DNA of 29,443 nucleotides. It comes from DASRDS01 sp035569435. GTDB taxonomy: Bacteria; Gemmatimonadota; Gemmatimonadetes; Gemmatimonadales; Gemmatimonadaceae. The notes under the pieces were generated by a model. It saw only the letters and a list, made by a program, of their open reading frames with translations, ran no database searches and was not told the origin of the DNA. The DNA is taken from positions 1 through 29,443 of the forward strand of contig DATMNB010000137.1 of the NCBI GenBank assembly GCA_035569435.1, read 5' to 3'. The translations under genes were made by a program, and so were the position numbers. Of this stretch, positions 1 to 9,700 are shown piece by piece. Each line of letters begins with the position of its first letter. The first letter of the stretch is position 1.

Positions 1-2
1 CC

Positions 3-377
3 ATGATTGACCATATTTATCTCCCCGTCTCTGACCTGAAACGGTCGAGCGAATTTTACAAGAAGGTGCTCGGACCGCTTGGCATCGACATGCCTTACGA
101 GGTCGGTCAACCTCCCATCCGCGGTTTCGCCATCAATAACAATCCGGGTTTCTGGCTGAAGAATGGCGAAGTCGCCAAAGACCTTTACGTCGCATTCACC
201 GCCAAGAGCGCGGACGCTGTCAGGGCCAGCTACAAGGCGGCGATAGACGCGGGAGCTACGTCAAACAAGGAACCGAGCCTTCGGCCCGAATGGCGTGCCG
301 GCTACTTCGCGGCAAACATCGGCGACCCGGACGGATACAACATCGAGATCGCCTATAAGCCTTGGCTCTACAAATAA
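3..377 (+). CDS. VOC (glyoxalase/bleomycin-resistance fold) family protein
   Basis: A 124-residue protein of the length expected for a two-module (beta-alpha-beta-beta-beta) vicinal-oxygen-chelate protein. It opens with DHIYLPVSDL, in which His4 is the usual first metal ligand, and closes with GDPDGYNIEIAYK, in which the Glu of IEIAYK is the usual last ligand. The family contains glyoxalases, dioxygenases and resistance proteins; nothing here fixes the substrate. The ATG lies two bases from the window edge, so an upstream partner cannot be judged. The gene is visibly richer in A and T (aaa, aat and ttt codons are common) than everything downstream, which suggests recent acquisition. Family call is firm, function open. 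Confidence 0.85.
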   Translation: MIDHIYLPVSDLKRSSEFYKKVLGPLGIDMPYEVGQPPIRGFAINNNPGFWLKNGEVAKDLYVAFTAKSADAVRASYKAAIDAGATSNKEPSLRPEWRAGYFAANIGDPDGYNIEIAYKPWLYK

Positions 378-391
378 AAGGTACGAGCCCT

Positions 392-535
392 CTACCCATC
401 TGCAGCCAGCCCCACGGCGTCGAGCGCCCGCTCCGGCTGGCTGAGCAGGATGTAAATGGGCACCAATTGATGTTGGCGGTGCGGGCCACGATGCCATGGA
501 TGAAGGACGACATGGCGAACACGCCGTCGTTCGTG
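392..535 (-). pseudogene. Possible decayed 3' end of a TPR-type gene
   Basis: No intact gene is convincing between 378 and 728. On the minus strand one frame ends at a TAG at 394-392 and reads HQLVPIYILLSQPERALDAV just before it. This looks like the C-terminal TPR helix pair (HQL-R-IY-LL-G-PE-ALD pattern) of large TPR or kinase-TPR proteins common in Gemmatimonadota. Upstream, this frame quickly turns into Arg/His-rich text with no start. I therefore read it as a truncated remnant. The left limit given is approximate, and chance resemblance is possible. Confidence 0.3.
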
Positions 536-728
536 AAAGGCCACCTGGGCGTCGCACAGGCGATCGATCAGGGCACGTCAGCCGCCAGCTTCGACACCGC
601 CGGGCGCGTCGCTGTCTCTTGGGGCGGCTGATTCGCGCCATCCGCGCGGCTGGGCCCGTGATTTGCCAGGGATGGCTGCGACGGTCGAGCACGCCGCCGG
701 CCTAACGAGATCTTTTGCCCGGTTTCGC

Positions 729-2117
729 ATGCTATTCAACAGCCCGGTCTTCCTGTTCGCCTTTCTCCCTATTTGCTACGGGGTCTACTGGTCGCTCCGG
801 TCGGCCAACGCCAAGTATCAATGGCTCGCCATGAGCGGCTACGTGTTCTACGGGTACTGGAACCCGTGGTTCTGTCTGCTCATGGCGTTCTCCACCCTGG
901 TCAGTTACACCGCCGGCCTGGGGTTCCTCACGTGGGATGACCCGCGCCGTCGCCGACTCTGCCTCGTGGTGCCGATCGTCGTCGATCTCTCGCTGCTCGG
1001 GTTCTTCAAGTACGCGAACTTTGGCGTGGCCAGCGCGCGGGATCTGCTGCATCTCTTCGGCACCGACGTGCGCGCGCCGCACTGGAACATCATTCTGCCC
1101 ATCGGCATCTCGTTCTACACGTTTCACACGATCAGCTACATCGTCGACAGCTACCGCCGGACGATCCGGCCGACGCGCAACATCTTCGAGTTCGCCGCCT
1201 ACGTCTCGCTGTTCTCGCAGCTGATCGCGGGGCCGATCGTCCGCTTCCGCCAGATCGAGGAAGATCTGGAGGCGGTCGGCACGCAGGATCGCCATCGGTG
1301 GCTCATGCGCGGCATCGATTTCTTCATCGTCGGGTTGGTCGAAAAGGTCGTGATCGCCGACAGCTTGGCGGCGTTCGTCGATCCGGCCCTCGCGCACCAC
1401 GCCACCCTGTCGACGGTGGGCGCGTGGCTCGCGGTCATCGGATACACGTTCCAACTGTATTTCGACTTTTCGGGCTATAGCACGATGGCGGTCGGGTTGG
1501 GCTACTTGTTCGGGCTCCGCATCCCGCAAAACTTCAACTCGCCCTACAAGGCCCTCGATCCGTCCGACTTCTGGCAGCGGTGGCATATCTCGCTGTCGTC
1601 GGTCCTCCGCGATTACCTCTACATCCCGTTGGGCGGCAACCGCGACGGCACCGCGCGGACCTACCGGAACCTGATGCTCACGATGTTGCTCGGCGGTCTC
1701 TGGCACGGCGCGAACTGGACGTTTGTCGCCTGGGGCGGGTATCACGGACTCCTCCTGTGCGCTCACCGCGTCTGGCGACCCGCGTGGGACCGTGTGCCGC
1801 GCCTCGCCCGCCAGCTCGCGATGTTCCTCTTCGCCGTCATGGGCTGGGTGCTGTTCCGGTCGACGGACTTCCGCATGGCCCTCGGACTCTTCGGCACGAT
1901 GTTCCAGTGGACGCCGGGCGCGCTCCCCGCCGGGACGGCCCTGGTGCTGCCCCTGCTCGCCGTCGCCGCCTGGTGGGCGATGGTCGGTCCGAACGTGTTC
2001 GAGATGCGGTTTCCGGAGACATGGCGCGTGCGCGCCGCGCTCACGGGAGGGTTCGCCATCGCCCTGGCGTTGATCATGGGACTGCACACGTCCCCGTTCC
2101 TCTACTTCCAGTTCTGA
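729..2117 (+). CDS. MBOAT family O-acyltransferase (AlgI/DltB-like)
   Basis: A 462-residue polytopic membrane protein. The start at 729 gives the family's usual beginning, MLFNSPVFLFAFLP; a longer frame from 663 adds 22 residues with no MBOAT character. Hallmarks are GFFKYANF (about residue 91), the GPIVRF loop (about 168), FWQRWHISLS (281-290), YIPLGGNR (about 298) and LLGGLWHGANW with the invariant His326. AlgI-type members move acyl (usually acetyl) groups across the inner membrane onto exported polysaccharide. The stop codon overlaps the start of the next gene (TGATG), so the two are translationally coupled; that partner is an SGNH-type protein, the usual arrangement for polysaccharide O-acetylation. 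Acceptor glycan unknown. No clear Shine-Dalgarno is seen. Confidence 0.93.
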   Translation: MLFNSPVFLFAFLPICYGVYWSLRSANAKYQWLAMSGYVFYGYWNPWFCLLMAFSTLVSYTAGLGFLTWDDPRRRRLCLVVPIVVDLSLLGFFKYANFGVASARDLLHLFGTDVRAPHWNIILPIGISFYTFHTISYIVDSYRRTIRPTRNIFEFAAYVSLFSQLIAGPIVRFRQIEEDLEAVGTQDRHRWLMRGIDFFIVGLVEKVVIADSLAAFVDPALAHHATLSTVGAWLAVIGYTFQLYFDFSGYSTMAVGLGYLFGLRIPQNFNSPYKALDPSDFWQRWHISLSSVLRDYLYIPLGGNRDGTARTYRNLMLTMLLGGLWHGANWTFVAWGGYHGLLLCAHRVWRPAWDRVPRLARQLAMFLFAVMGWVLFRSTDFRMALGLFGTMFQWTPGALPAGTALVLPLLAVAAWWAMVGPNVFEMRFPETWRVRAALTGGFAIALALIMGLHTSPFLYFQF

Positions 2118-3268
2118 TGCGTCGGTGGTGGGAGCGGCTCGCGCTCGTGGTGTTGTTCGCCGTGGTGCTCGAGGCCACGTGCCGGGTCGAGGACTTCATC
2201 CGGTACGGCACGCCGGTGTGGTCGCGCGTCCGGGCGAAGGAGGACCTGATCGTCCTCGACGACAAAGGCAAGCACGGACGACCGCACGCGCAGTTCGGGA
2301 AATGGGCCCTCAATAACCTCGGCATGCGCGGACCCGACGTCTCCATCGCCAAGCCGGCCGGCGATGTACGGGTCGTCGTGGTCGGCGCATCGGAGACGTT
2401 CGGGTTGTACGAGTCGCCGGGTCACGACTATCCGCGACTGCTGGAAGACTCGCTGCGCGCGCTCGTCGCCCGGACGCCCTGCGCCCGCGAGCGGCCGAGC
2501 GACGTGGAAGTGCTCAACGCGGCGATCTTCGGCATGTCGCTGCCCACCGTGGCGCAGGACCTGCGCCTGCGCGTGGCGCCGCTCCATCCGGACGTGGTGG
2601 TCGCGTACCCAACGCCCATGTACTACCTCGCGCCGACCACGCCGGATCGCACGCGTCCCGACAGCTCGGGCGCGCGCGATCGTCTGTCGCCGTTGTCCCC
2701 GCTCTACCCCCGCACGCTCGACCGGCTGCACGACGCGCTCAAGCAGGTGGTGCCGGAGTGGCTCGTCGGTTGGATGCACGCGCGCGAGGAGGCACGGTTG
2801 CAGCGGCACGAGCCACGCGGATGGCTCTTCACGACGGTGCCCCCCGACCGGCTCGCCGCGTACGAGACCGACCTACGCCGGCTCGTCGGTACCGTGCACG
2901 CCGTGCACGCGACACCCGTGCTGCTCACCCACGTGAACGCGTCCATGGACAACCGGCTCGACGCCGCCTGGATGGAATTTTGGGTGCACCAATACCCGCG
3001 GGCCACCGGTGCCGCCCTGATCGCGTTCGACTCGACGGCCGATGAGGTGACGGTGCGCGTGGCGCGCGACTCGGGGGCGGCGCTGGTCGATCTGGCCAGC
3101 CTGGCGCGGCGTGGACTGTTCACACCGTACAGTGAGTACTACGCCGACTATGCCCACTTCACCGACAGCGGCGCCGAGCGGGTCGCGGCTGCCATTACAC
3201 CAGTCGTCGCGCGCACCGCGCACCTCGTTGATGACTGCGCGCCTTCCACGGTGAGGGCCATGCAGTAG
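2117..3268 (+). CDS. Membrane-anchored SGNH/GDSL-like protein, MBOAT partner
   Basis: A 383-residue protein starting inside the MBOAT stop codon (TGATG). One hydrophobic segment at about residues 8-20 would anchor it with the rest in the periplasm. The SGNH fold is indicated by VVVVGASETFGLY, where Ser92 sits in a GAS context instead of GDS; by a block-II-like NAAIFGMSLPTVAQDL; and by DYAHFTDSG near the end, where Asp344 and His347 would complete the triad. Proteins of this kind next to MBOAT genes (AlgJ/AlgX or PatB type) pass the acetyl group to the glycan or remove it. A longer open frame from 1580 is only a shadow of the MBOAT gene. The pairing is clear; transferase versus esterase activity is not. 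Confidence 0.8.
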   Translation: MRRWWERLALVVLFAVVLEATCRVEDFIRYGTPVWSRVRAKEDLIVLDDKGKHGRPHAQFGKWALNNLGMRGPDVSIAKPAGDVRVVVVGASETFGLYESPGHDYPRLLEDSLRALVARTPCARERPSDVEVLNAAIFGMSLPTVAQDLRLRVAPLHPDVVVAYPTPMYYLAPTTPDRTRPDSSGARDRLSPLSPLYPRTLDRLHDALKQVVPEWLVGWMHAREEARLQRHEPRGWLFTTVPPDRLAAYETDLRRLVGTVHAVHATPVLLTHVNASMDNRLDAAWMEFWVHQYPRATGAALIAFDSTADEVTVRVARDSGAALVDLASLARRGLFTPYSEYYADYAHFTDSGAERVAAAITPVVARTAHLVDDCAPSTVRAMQ

Positions 3269-3274
3269 GCCAGT

Positions 3275-5581
3275 TCAATAGAGTAGCTCGTAATTCAGCC
3301 GGATACCCCGGCCAGGTTGTGGTACGAAGTCCTTGATGACCGACAAATTGTCGCGATACGATCGGTTGAGGACATTGTCGAGGTGTAGCGCGACATTGTG
3401 GACAATACCCTTCTGCTTCAGGCGAAGCCCGATGCCGATGTTATAGAGACAATAGCCAGACGTCGGCGTGTCGCCAACACCTAAACGCGTTTGGCTGGCC
3501 GCCCCGCGCCACTCGACGACGCCCATATAGGTCCCATCTTGATACGTGGCGCGGAGCAACCCGCGGAGCGGCGGAATGAACGGGAGCGGAACGTGCAGCT
3601 GGGTGTTCTCGGCGTTCACGTAGTCGGAGCTCGCCTGGAGGACGACATATCGTGCCAGCTGGACGGCGGTCGCGGCCTCGAATCCCACCAGTCTGGCATT
3701 GTTGGCGACGAACTTCCGAACCGGGAACCCCTGGATCGTGTCGCCGGTCAGATAGCCGTAGATATAGTGGTCGATGACATTGACGTACGGCGAGAGGTCA
3801 AAGGTCGCTTTGTCGTAGCTCCCTTTGAGCGAGGCGTCGACCCCGTACCCGTTCTCGGGCCCAAGGCTGGCTGTGCCGATGGAGTACGTCCCACTGGATG
3901 CATCAAGGCCATTGGCGAACAACTCCTGCACCGTGGGCGCGCGGAACGAGCGGGCGAGGCTCAGCGCACCCGTCAACGCGTGCGTGAATTGCGCGAGCAC
4001 GCCCATCGATCCGGTCAGGGCGTTCGACAGCCGAGAGACGTCGAGCGTCTGGAAGGTTGAATCCGTTGACCGCGCGTCTGGGCGGGTCTGGATCTTGTTG
4101 TAATCAAAGCGCACGGCCGCCTGCAGACGGAGATTCGGCGCCGCCAGGTATTCCTCGTAGGCGTAGCCCGCCAGTCCTGTCGTCCGCGAGTTGGGCCCGA
4201 GGGGCTGTTGCCCTTCGATGGTCAGGTCCTGGACGTCGGTCCACAGGCCGACGGTGCCACTGAGATTGCCCCACGGCGCCTGCACCATCCGCAGCATCGC
4301 GTTGAACTCGCGCTTATGGAAATGGTTGGCCTGCGGGTCGGAGACGCCGCTGGAATCCTGGAGCGTGGGGAACTCCGAGTGTGAATAGTCGTTGTAGCCG
4401 GCGTCGAATGTCACGCGTTGCACCAATGCGCTCCCGATGGTGAACAGGCTTCGAAGCTCGATCGTGTTCCGCTGCTGCACAATGCGCGAGGTCGTGGGTG
4501 GCTCAATCGCGAAGTCGGGGTTGGGGGGCACGCCGGCGACCCCATAGTTCATGTCGTAGTGCTTCGCGCCGATACCGACCATGCCGAACGCACCTTGGTA
4601 CGAATAGCCGAGCCCAGCCTCCGCCGTGCGGTCGTCGGTCTGCGGGATCTGATTGAGACGAAACCGGACGCCGGTCGCCGGATCCGTATAGGTTGTCCCT
4701 GAAATCCCGATATCGCCCGAATGCAGCCCGCCCGCGGATATGTGGAACGCGGAGTGGCCGGTCGTGTAGACCGTGTTGAAGTAGCCGGCGTACTCATCGT
4801 TCACGCTGTTGCTTTCGATCGCCACCGTGCCTGACACGGCGTGGTCAGAGGCGGTGGGGACGAGGTTTGTGATGACGTTGACGAGTCCGCCGATCGTATT
4901 CGGGCCATAGAGGATCGTCGCCGGACCGCGCACGACATCAATCTCCGTGACACTCAAGGCGTCGATCGGCGTCGCGTGAGCGGGATCGTACGTGGCGATG
5001 TCGCCCATCCGGAGGCCGTTCTCGAGGATGAGCACTTCATTGTCACCCAGGCCCCGGAGGATAGGCCGAGCGGGGGCCGAGCCGTTCCAGCGCACGGTCA
5101 CGCCTGGAAGATCAGACAGTTTCTCGGCGAAGCTCGATCCCGGGCTGTTGTCAAAGTCGACCTGCGATTTCGATTCCGCGGACTGGTACTGCTTGTCGGC
5201 CGGGCGAGCGGTCGGCGACGCCGAGACGACGATTTCTTTGAGTGGTATGGCCGTCGCTCTGAGGTTGACGCGTAGTGTTGCCGTCGCGCCGGTGAGGCGT
5301 ACGGTGTCGATGGTCGACTCGTAGCCGGTGATGCCAACGAACACCCGGTAGATGCCTGTGGCAATATTCGCGAACCGGAATTCGCCCTGCGCGCCCGTGC
5401 GTTCGGCGCGGTCGAGCTCGAGCAGTCGCACCGTGGCGCCGACCACAGGGACCCCATCGCTCCGGACTGTCCCCTGAATTGTCTGTGCCGACCCAATGGC
5501 GGCGATGAGCGGCAGAAGGACACACGCCGCGCACGCAGCAGTCACCGTGCGTCGCGCTCGCGTGCGTGCGATGCTCGTCAC
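3275..5581 (-). CDS. TonB-dependent outer-membrane receptor, ZnuD-like
   Basis: A 768-residue receptor. The start is a GTG overlapping the upstream oxidase stop (GTGA). A signal peptide ends near AIGSAQ (about residue 33). A carboxypeptidase-regulatory-like domain (about 35-110, QGTVRSDGVPVVGATVRLLE) is followed by a TonB-box-like EIVVSAS (about 116), a plug (about 140-245; ILRGLGDNEVLILENGLR, VRGPATILYGPNTIGGLVNV) and a 22-strand-type barrel ending in the aromatic NYELLY that the Bam machinery recognises. The plug text (RPILRGLGDNEVLILENG, DPAHATPIDAL, VVRGPATILYG) resembles ZnuD-type zinc receptors. Obvious His-rich metal loops are not seen, so the ligand is open. It is the last gene of an RND pump-oxidase-receptor operon and converges with the SGNH gene across only 6 bp. 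Confidence 0.92.
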   Translation of the reverse strand: MTSIARTRARRTVTAACAACVLLPLIAAIGSAQTIQGTVRSDGVPVVGATVRLLELDRAERTGAQGEFRFANIATGIYRVFVGITGYESTIDTVRLTGATATLRVNLRATAIPLKEIVVSASPTARPADKQYQSAESKSQVDFDNSPGSSFAEKLSDLPGVTVRWNGSAPARPILRGLGDNEVLILENGLRMGDIATYDPAHATPIDALSVTEIDVVRGPATILYGPNTIGGLVNVITNLVPTASDHAVSGTVAIESNSVNDEYAGYFNTVYTTGHSAFHISAGGLHSGDIGISGTTYTDPATGVRFRLNQIPQTDDRTAEAGLGYSYQGAFGMVGIGAKHYDMNYGVAGVPPNPDFAIEPPTTSRIVQQRNTIELRSLFTIGSALVQRVTFDAGYNDYSHSEFPTLQDSSGVSDPQANHFHKREFNAMLRMVQAPWGNLSGTVGLWTDVQDLTIEGQQPLGPNSRTTGLAGYAYEEYLAAPNLRLQAAVRFDYNKIQTRPDARSTDSTFQTLDVSRLSNALTGSMGVLAQFTHALTGALSLARSFRAPTVQELFANGLDASSGTYSIGTASLGPENGYGVDASLKGSYDKATFDLSPYVNVIDHYIYGYLTGDTIQGFPVRKFVANNARLVGFEAATAVQLARYVVLQASSDYVNAENTQLHVPLPFIPPLRGLLRATYQDGTYMGVVEWRGAASQTRLGVGDTPTSGYCLYNIGIGLRLKQKGIVHNVALHLDNVLNRSYRDNLSVIKDFVPQPGRGIRLNYELLY

Positions 5582-6747
5582 GCGGGCGTGGCGAAGCGCG
5601 CGATGGTGAAGGGGGCCAGGGACACCGCCGTCGGTTGATCCGTCACGAGATCAGCGCTGGCCTCGCCGATGGCGCTGGCGAACTTGAAGCCGTGGCCCGA
5701 GCAGGCGCTGACGATCAGCACGTTGGCGTGCGCCGGATGCGCGTCGATGACGAAATGGGCGTCCGGCGTATCGGTATAGACGCACGTCGTGCGCGCGCGC
5801 ACGGGGGATCCGGCGAGGAGCGGGCTCACGCCCGTGCGGAGCGCGTGCCGGACGCGCGCGACGTCGTCGTCGTCGATGGTGCGACGGATGGCGTCGGGAT
5901 CGGCGCCCCGCTCGCCCTCGTGGTGCACGCCGGCCTTGACGCCCGACGCCAACCGTGGGAACCCATACACCGCACGATCGGGCGCGTACTCGCAGAGGTA
6001 GATCGGGAAGCGCTCGAAGGCGAATGGGTCGGGTGATCCCGCCGGCACCTCAGGGTCGAGCCACAGCAGCACCTGCCGCTCGACGACGAGTGGGAGCGCC
6101 AGGTCGGGGACGAGCTGCGCTGTCCAGCCGCCGGCGGCGAGGACGAGCCGGTCGGCCTGATAGCGCCCCACGGTCGTGGTCACGGCAACGCCGCCGCCGT
6201 CGGCTTCCCAGCCCGTGACGCGCTCGTCGAAGCGGAGCGTGGCCCCGTGGCGCTCGGCCAGACGCAGGTGCGCGCGCACGGCGGTCTCGGGCTCCAGGTA
6301 TCCGGCGCGTGTATCCCACAGGCCGGTGAAGGCATCCGGCGGGTCCATGGCAGGAAACCGGCGGCGGATCTCGTCGGCGGACAGCGTGTCGAACGGCACG
6401 CCGTGTTCCAGACCTGAGCGGCGTGACCCGGTGAGCAGGGTCGAGTCGGGAGGGCCGATCATCAGGGCACCGGTGACGTGGAGCAGCGACGTCTCGGACT
6501 CGTCGGCGAGATCGGCCCACAGGCCGTAGGCGCGGCGGACGAGGGGGACGTAGCACGGGTGCTCGTAGTACAGCTCGCGAATGATGCGGCTGTCGCCGTG
6601 CGAGGAGCCGTTGGCGTGGCCGGGTGGGAAGCGATCCAAGCCGAGGACGCGGGCGCCGCGGCGCGCGAGGTGGTACGCCGCGGCGCTGCCCATGGCGCCC
6701 AAGCCGATGACGATGACGTCGGCGGTGACGTGGCGTCGGTGGGCCAT
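5578..6747 (-). CDS. FAD-dependent amine oxidase, sarcosine/N-methyltryptophan oxidase type
   Basis: A 389-residue flavoenzyme, the length of monomeric sarcosine oxidase. The dinucleotide-binding motif is VIGLGAMGSAAAYHLARRGA (Gly15, Gly17, Gly20), followed by LDRFPPGHANGSSHGDSR, typical of the MSOX/SolA group. Cys322 in TTCVYTDTPDAHFVID aligns with the cysteine that binds FAD covalently in MSOX (Cys315), SGHGFKFAS is the conserved C-terminal flavin loop, and the Lys of GVKAGVHHEG matches the oxygen-activating lysine. The expected reaction is oxidative demethylation or deamination of a secondary amino acid with release of H2O2. It has no signal peptide and is therefore cytoplasmic. It starts 2 bp after the RND gene and overlaps the receptor gene by 4 bp, a link that is unusual for this enzyme. 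Confidence 0.88.
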   Translation of the reverse strand: MAHRRHVTADVIVIGLGAMGSAAAYHLARRGARVLGLDRFPPGHANGSSHGDSRIIRELYYEHPCYVPLVRRAYGLWADLADESETSLLHVTGALMIGPPDSTLLTGSRRSGLEHGVPFDTLSADEIRRRFPAMDPPDAFTGLWDTRAGYLEPETAVRAHLRLAERHGATLRFDERVTGWEADGGGVAVTTTVGRYQADRLVLAAGGWTAQLVPDLALPLVVERQVLLWLDPEVPAGSPDPFAFERFPIYLCEYAPDRAVYGFPRLASGVKAGVHHEGERGADPDAIRRTIDDDDVARVRHALRTGVSPLLAGSPVRARTTCVYTDTPDAHFVIDAHPAHANVLIVSACSGHGFKFASAIGEASADLVTDQPTAVSLAPFTIARFATPA

Positions 6748-6749
6748 CG

Positions 6750-9700
6750 TCAGTCGCCGAGAGCGGGCGATGGCAGTGCGTCGGGGATCGGGGCCAGCCG
6801 GCGGAAGCGGCGGCCGAGCCAGGCCTGCAGGTCGTCGAGGTACGTATAGAATACGGGCGTCACGTACAGCGTGACGATCTGGGAGAAGGCAAGGCCCCCG
6901 ACGACGGCGACGCCGAGCGGGCGGCGCGACGCCGCGGTCGCTCCCACGCCGATGGCGATCGGGAGACTGCCGACGATGGCCGCGACGGTCGTCATCATGA
7001 TCGGGCGGAACCGGATGCTCGCGGCCTCGACGATCGCCTGCTCGGGCGGAATGTGCTCGCTGCGTTCGCGCTCGATGGCGACATCGATCATCATGATCGC
7101 GTTTTTCTTGACGATGCCGATGAGCATGATGATGCCGACGAAGCCATACATGTCGAGCTCGACGCCGGTGACGGCGAGGGCGAGGAGGGCCCCGAACGCG
7201 GCAAACGGCAGCCCGGTGAGAATCGTGATCGGATGAATAAAGCTCTCGTAGAGAATGCCGAGCACAATGTAGATCACGAAGACCGTGATCAGCAGCAGGA
7301 CGGCCATCCCCTTGAGGGAACTTTGCAGGACCGCGGCGCTGCCGGAGAACTGGCGGGCCACCGTGGATGGGAGCACGCGGTCGGAGGTCCGCGTGATGGC
7401 GGCGATGGCGGCGTCGAGCGAGCCGCCGGGCGGAAGGTTGAAGGAGATGGTCACCGATGGGACCTGGCCGGAGTGGTTGACGGCGGCCGGACCGACGGTG
7501 CGCTCGAAGTGGGCCATGGTCGAGAGGGGGACGTACTGGCCCGATGCGGTGTTGATATACAGCTTGTTCAGGTCGGCGATCGAGCGCTGGGCCGCCGGGA
7601 GCACCTCCATGACGACCCAGTACTCGTTGCTCGTCGTATAGATCGTCGAGACCTGTTGCTCGTTGTAGGCGTCAGACAGCGTCTTCTCGATCTGGAGCGG
7701 GGTGACGCCGAGCGAGGCGGCCCGGTTGCGATCGATGGCGATGGTGACCTGCGGGTTGAGGTTGAGCAGGTCCGAGGTGACGTCGGTGACGCGGGGCTCA
7801 TCTTGGAGCGCGGTGACCAGCGTGTCCGAGTAGGCGTACAGGGTCGGGAGATCGCTCGACTGCAGCGTATACTGGTAGAGCGCCTTGGACGATCGGCCGC
7901 CAACGGAGAGACTGGGCGGATTCTGGAGGTAGACGGCGAGTCCGGGAATCCCGCTCAGTCGTTCGCTGATCTCGAACAGGCACTCGTCGGCCGGGGGGCG
8001 TTCGCCGAGCGGCTTGAGTTTAATGAAGAACTGCCCCTGGTTGGTGGCGCCCGCGGTGCCGCCGCCGCCCAGCGCTGACAGGAACTTCTCGACGTAGGGG
8101 TCCTGCTCGAGGAGCCTGCCGGCGGTGTTCTGCAGGGTGATCATCCGGTCGAACGACGTCCCCTGGGCCGCCTCGGTCGTGGCCTGCAGCTGGCCGGTGT
8201 CGTCGGGCGGGAACAGGTTGATGATGACGCCGTAGCGATAGAGCACGCCGGTCAGCAGCAGCGTCAGGACCGAGAACGCGAGCGTGAGTGGCCGGTGGCG
8301 CATGACCCACGCCAGACTCCGCTCGTAGGCGCGGAGGCTGGTGGCGAACACCTCATCGGTGACGCGGAAGAACCACCCGTGCTCCTTCGCGTGGGCCGGC
8401 TGGAGGAACCGGCTGCACAACATGGGTGTGAGGGTGAGCGACACGACCCCCGACACGAGGATCGCGGCCATGATCGTCACGGCGAACTCGTAGAACAGCT
8501 TCCCGATGATGCCGCCCATGAACATGATCGGGATGAACACCGCCACGAGCGACAGCGTCATCGAGACGATGGTAAATCCGACCTCGGCGCCACCCTTGAG
8601 CGCGGCGTCCATGGGCGACTCGCCCATCTCGATGTGCCGGACGATGTTCTCCAGCATGACGATGGCGTCGTCGACGACGAACCCCACGGCCAGTGTCAGG
8701 GCCATCAGGGACAGGTTGTCGACACTGAAGTCGAGCACGTACATGACGGAGAACGTGCCCACGATGGCCATGGGCAGCGTCATGCTCGGGATCGCCGTGG
8801 CGACGACGTTGCGCAGGAAGAGGAAGATCACGAGCACGACGAGCCCGAGGGCCAGGGCCAGGGAGAACTTGACGTCGCGCACGGCCTGGTTGATCGTCAC
8901 CGAGCGGTCGTACTCGATGTGGACGATGACCGACGGCGGGAGCTCGCGCTCGATGCGGGCCAACTCGGCTTTGACGGCGTTGGTGACGGCGACCGTGTTG
9001 GTGTTGGGCTGGCGTGTGACCGCCAGGATGATCGAGCGATCGAGGCCGGCGGAGCCGCCGGCCCAATACGAGGCCGCCGCCTTGTTGTTCTGGACGCCGT
9101 CGAGGACGTTGCCCAGGTCGCCCAGGTGGATCGCGGCGCCATGCTTGAACCCGACGACGAGCCGGCGGAACGCGGAGGCGTTGGGGAGCTGGCCTGTGGC
9201 CAGGACGGTGACCGTCTGGTGCGGGCCGTAGATGGTGCCGGTGGGGATGGCGACGTTCTGTGTATTGACGGCGTTGGAGATCTGGTCGGCGCTCACGCCC
9301 AGCGCGGCGATTTTCGCCGGGTCGACCTGGATGCGGATGGCGTACTTCTGTGAGCCGTACACGGCCACCTGGGCCACACCGCTGATCATCGACAAGCGCT
9401 GGGCGATCGTGGTCTCGCCGTACTCGTCGAGCGTGGAGACCGGGAGGTCGTGCGACGTCAGGGCCAGGTACAGGATGGGCGCGGCGGCCGGATTCTGCTT
9501 CCAGTAGGCGGGCGGGATGAGGTTCGTCGGCAGCCGTGTCTGGGCCGCCGACATGGCCGCGCTCACGTCCTGGGCGGCGGCATCGATATCGCGGTCCAGG
9601 GCGAACTGGATAGCGATCGACGACCGGCCGAGCGAGCTGGTGGAGGTGATGTTGTCGATCCCGGCGATCGCCGAGAAGGCTTTCTCGAGCGGCTGGGCGA

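Noticed and set aside
261..692. Minus-strand 143-codon frame over the VOC end and the gap
   Set aside because: Arg/Pro/Ala-rich, overlaps the real VOC gene, and lacks homologous features; only a different frame shows the TPR-like fragment.
732..2087. A 451-codon minus-strand frame opposite the MBOAT gene
   Set aside because: Composition is that of an antisense shadow (Glu/Arg/His/Pro-rich) and the MBOAT gene explains the region.
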